Shown here: piece by piece, positions 22,071 through 24,128 of the stretch
How the letters are laid out: the number at the start of each line of letters is the position of its first letter
Numbering within the stretch: position 1 is the stretch's first letter
Source of the DNA: Porcipelethomonas sp964621265
Lineage (GTDB): Bacteria; Bacillota; Clostridia; Oscillospirales; Ruminococcaceae
Length of the DNA: 24,128 bases
Direction of reading: 5' to 3'
Assembly (NCBI GenBank): GCA_964621265.1
Contig: CAZULQ010000030.1
Location: 1-24,128 of the forward strand
Position numbers and translations under genes: made by a program
Notes under the pieces: generated by a model
What the model saw: the letters and a program-made list of their open reading frames with translations, nothing else
Database searches by the model: none
What the model was told of the DNA's origin: nothing

Positions 22071-24056
22071 TTATTTTGTTATATCAATAAGCTCCTGTTC
22101 GCTTATTATTGCTATTCCAAGCTGCTGTGCCTTAACAAGCTTACTGCCTGCATCTTCACCGGCAACAACATAATCTGTTTTCTTTGAAACAGAACCGGAA
22201 ACCTTTCCGCCAAATTTTTCTATCAAAGCCTGTGCATCACGACGCTTCATAGTAGGTAGCGTACCCGTCAGGACAAATGTCTTGCCCTCAAAACGCTTGT
22301 CTCCACCTGTATTTGAAGAAGTATACACAAGGTTTAAGCCATACTCTCTGAAACGATTTATCAGTTCAAGCATATTTGGCTCTCTGAATGCCTTTTCAAC
22401 ATTCTGTGCCATAATCTTACCGAAGCCTTCTATTTTTTCAATCATTTCAGCGCTGGCATTAATAATACTGTCAATATCGGAAAACTGCTCACAAAGGAGC
22501 TTTGCAGCTTTTGAACCAATATTTCTGATACCCAATGCAAAGACAAGCTTATCAAGATTATTTGTTTTAGACTTTTCAATTGCTTTTATAAGATTATCAG
22601 CTGATTTTTCTGCAAATCTTTCAAGCTCAGAAAGTTGTTCCTTTTTGAGCAGGTATAAATCAGCAACAGATTTAATAAGTCCTTTTTCAAGTAAAAGTGA
22701 AATATTTGCAGGTCCAAGACCGTCAATATCCATTGCTTCCTTTGAAGCGAAATGTATAATATTTTTCAAAAGCTGTGCAGGACAGTCAGTATTAGGGCAT
22801 CTGAGCACACTTTCATCATCATATCTTACTGCAACAGCATTACACACAGGACAACGCTCAGGCAACACAAAAGGAACTGAATTTTCAGCATGACTTACAG
22901 AACGAATAACTTCAGGAATAATTTCTCCTGCTTTTCTTACTAATATAGTATCACCAATTCTGATATCCTTTTCTGTAATAAACTGCTGATTGTGTAAAAC
23001 AGCCCTTGAAACACTTGTACCTGCAAGAGTAATCGGTTCAAATACCGCAACGGGAGTTATAGCGCCAGTTCTTCCGACATTAACCTCAATATCAATAAGA
23101 TGGCTTTCTTTTTCTTCCGGCGGAAATTTATATGCAACAGCCCATTTAGGATATTTAGCTGTTTCGCCCATAATTTCACGTTGTTCAAAGCTATCAACTT
23201 TTATAACAACACCATCAATGTCATATGCAAGGTTATTACGTGAATTACCTATAAAATCTATCTGATCGATAATCTCTTTATATGACTTGCATTCCTTGTA
23301 TCCGGGAACAGTTTTGAATCCAAGCTCTGACATCAGTTCAAGCGACTGCTTATGTGAAGTAACTTCAATACCTTCAATTTGCTGTAAATTAAAAATAAAA
23401 ATATCAAGCTTTCTTTTAGCAGTAACGCGAGGATCTTTTTGTCTGAGTGAACCGGAAGCTGCATTTCTCGGATTCTTGAACGGTTGTTCATCATTCAGTT
23501 CCTGAAGTTCAACAAGCTCAGCAAAACTGTCTCTTGGCATATATACCTCGCCTCTTACTTCTATGAGAGGGAGTGGGGAAGTGGTTTTCATTGGGACAGA
23601 ATGTATCGTTCTGATGTTTTCAGTAACATCTTCACCCACGAAACCGCTACCTCTTGTTGACCCGACAGCCAACAAACCATCATGATATTCAACAGAAACA
23701 GATAAGCCATCAATTTTGGGTTCAACAATAAAAACAGGAGAAGTAAGCTCAGAAATACACTTATTAACAAATGCTTCAACTTCTTCAAAAGAAAAGACAT
23801 CCTGCAAGCTTGCCATCTGAACTTTATGCTCAACTTCTGCAAATGTATTCATAACATTTCCGCCAACAAATTTTGTCGGAGAATCATTAAAAGCATATTC
23901 AGGATTTTCAGCTTCAAGCTTTTTTAATTCAAGCATAAGCGCATCATATTCAAAATCTGAAATCTGAGGATTATCCAAATCATAATAATTATGATTATGA
24001 ATCTTTAATAGCTCAGAAAGCTCCTTAATCCTATTAAGAATATCCGATTTACTCAT
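22071..24056 (-). CDS. ligA: NAD-dependent DNA ligase LigA
   Basis: LigA seals nicks during replication and repair using NAD+ as adenylate donor. From the ATG at 24056 the protein has 661 aa, typical for the family. Order of domains: Ia NAD-binding region with HNHNYYDLDNPQISD, adenylation domain with the nucleophile Lys114 in EPKIDG (112-117), OB fold (NVGRTGAITPVA), Cys4 zinc finger (CPVC ... CPNTDCPAQ), helix-hairpin-helix repeats (about 440-580) and a C-terminal BRCT domain (FVLTGTLPTMKRRDA, KVSGSVSKKTDYVV). I prefer 24056 because GGAGAT precedes it; an in-frame ATG at 24098 would add 14 residues of no family similarity. It is the first gene of the ligA-gatCAB unit. Confidence 0.97.
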   Translation of the reverse strand: MSKSDILNRIKELSELLKIHNHNYYDLDNPQISDFEYDALMLELKKLEAENPEYAFNDSPTKFVGGNVMNTFAEVEHKVQMASLQDVFSFEEVEAFVNKCISELTSPVFIVEPKIDGLSVSVEYHDGLLAVGSTRGSGFVGEDVTENIRTIHSVPMKTTSPLPLIEVRGEVYMPRDSFAELVELQELNDEQPFKNPRNAASGSLRQKDPRVTAKRKLDIFIFNLQQIEGIEVTSHKQSLELMSELGFKTVPGYKECKSYKEIIDQIDFIGNSRNNLAYDIDGVVIKVDSFEQREIMGETAKYPKWAVAYKFPPEEKESHLIDIEVNVGRTGAITPVAVFEPITLAGTSVSRAVLHNQQFITEKDIRIGDTILVRKAGEIIPEVIRSVSHAENSVPFVLPERCPVCNAVAVRYDDESVLRCPNTDCPAQLLKNIIHFASKEAMDIDGLGPANISLLLEKGLIKSVADLYLLKKEQLSELERFAEKSADNLIKAIEKSKTNNLDKLVFALGIRNIGSKAAKLLCEQFSDIDSIINASAEMIEKIEGFGKIMAQNVEKAFREPNMLELINRFREYGLNLVYTSSNTGGDKRFEGKTFVLTGTLPTMKRRDAQALIEKFGGKVSGSVSKKTDYVVAGEDAGSKLVKAQQLGIAIISEQELIDITK

Positions 24057-24106
24057 AAGTATCTCCATTTCTGCATTAGTTTTCCAATACGGAAACATAT
24101 AAATTA

Positions 24107-24115
24107 ATTATACCA
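24107..24115 (-). promoter_or_regulatory. Extended -10 element, probable ligA promoter
   Basis: On the minus strand TATAAT (24112-24107) is preceded by TGG, giving the extended -10 TGGTATAAT, the same form as in the pyr promoter. The expected -35 would begin beyond the window end. The predicted leader is about 45 nt. Confidence 0.6.
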
Positions 24116-24128
24116 TATATTATATGAT

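Noticed and set aside
22282..22893. 203-codon plus-strand frame across ligA
   Set aside because: It is antisense to the HhH and zinc-finger coding region of ligA, with Ser/Phe-rich composition and no ribosome binding site.
24057..24098. ligA start at the upstream ATG 24098
   Set aside because: The 14 extra residues do not resemble LigA N-termini, and GGAGAT is placed correctly for the ATG at 24056.
1..24128. CRISPR arrays, insertion sequences, tRNA or rRNA genes, prophage genes
   Set aside because: I saw no regularly spaced direct repeats, transposase-like frames, cloverleaf sequences or rRNA-like stretches in the intergenic regions.

Overview
The window reads as chromosomal DNA of a low-GC, Gram-positive anaerobe of the class Clostridia, most likely a Ruminococcus-like member of the Oscillospiraceae. 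That placement is my inference. It rests on AT-rich DNA with strong GGAGG-type ribosome binding sites, PyrR-controlled transcription attenuation, a class 1B dihydroorotate dehydrogenase with its PyrK partner, a GatCAB amidotransferase and an NAD-dependent ligase. Coding density is high. I see no rRNA, tRNA, CRISPR array, insertion sequence or prophage.

Layout. (1) 1-3302, plus strand: trmB (tRNA m7G46 methyltransferase) followed by a family GH59 glycosidase (galactocerebrosidase-like) that has no signal peptide but ends in a membrane segment. (2) 3319-12823, plus strand: a pyrimidine operon, promoter - PyrR attenuator - pyrR-pyrC-pyrF-carA-carB-pyrK-pyrD-ruvX, closed by a strong hairpin terminator. 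It encodes de novo UMP synthesis except aspartate transcarbamylase (pyrB) and orotate phosphoribosyltransferase (pyrE), which must lie elsewhere. (3) 12862-13178: a 57-aa membrane-type protein on the minus strand, then a perfect inverted repeat and the trmL promoter. (4) 13179-14581: trmL and a DegV-family gene, overlapping by one base. (5) 14648-18761: a lower-glycolysis cluster, pgk - tpiA - (a decayed small Cys-rich gene) - gpmI, with hairpins between the genes. (6) 18848-24056, minus strand: the operon ligA-gatC-gatA-gatB, convergent with gpmI and separated from it by a bidirectional terminator.

The most notable observation is in carA. The glutaminase subunit of carbamoyl-phosphate synthetase has Ala in place of the nucleophilic Cys (GIALGHQ instead of GICLGHQ) and Glu in place of the catalytic His (QFEPE instead of Q-x-HPE). 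A glutamine-binding Ser is also changed to Cys. The rest of the protein and its CarB partner look intact. The sequence therefore predicts a carbamoyl-phosphate synthetase that uses free ammonia and keeps CarA as a structural partner. Other points worth a second look are the tail-anchored, apparently non-secreted GH59 enzyme, a Cys-rich gene whose second codon is TGA, the complete three-state pyr attenuator, tandem hairpins between carB and pyrK, and a 20-bp palindrome in the divergent region before trmL.
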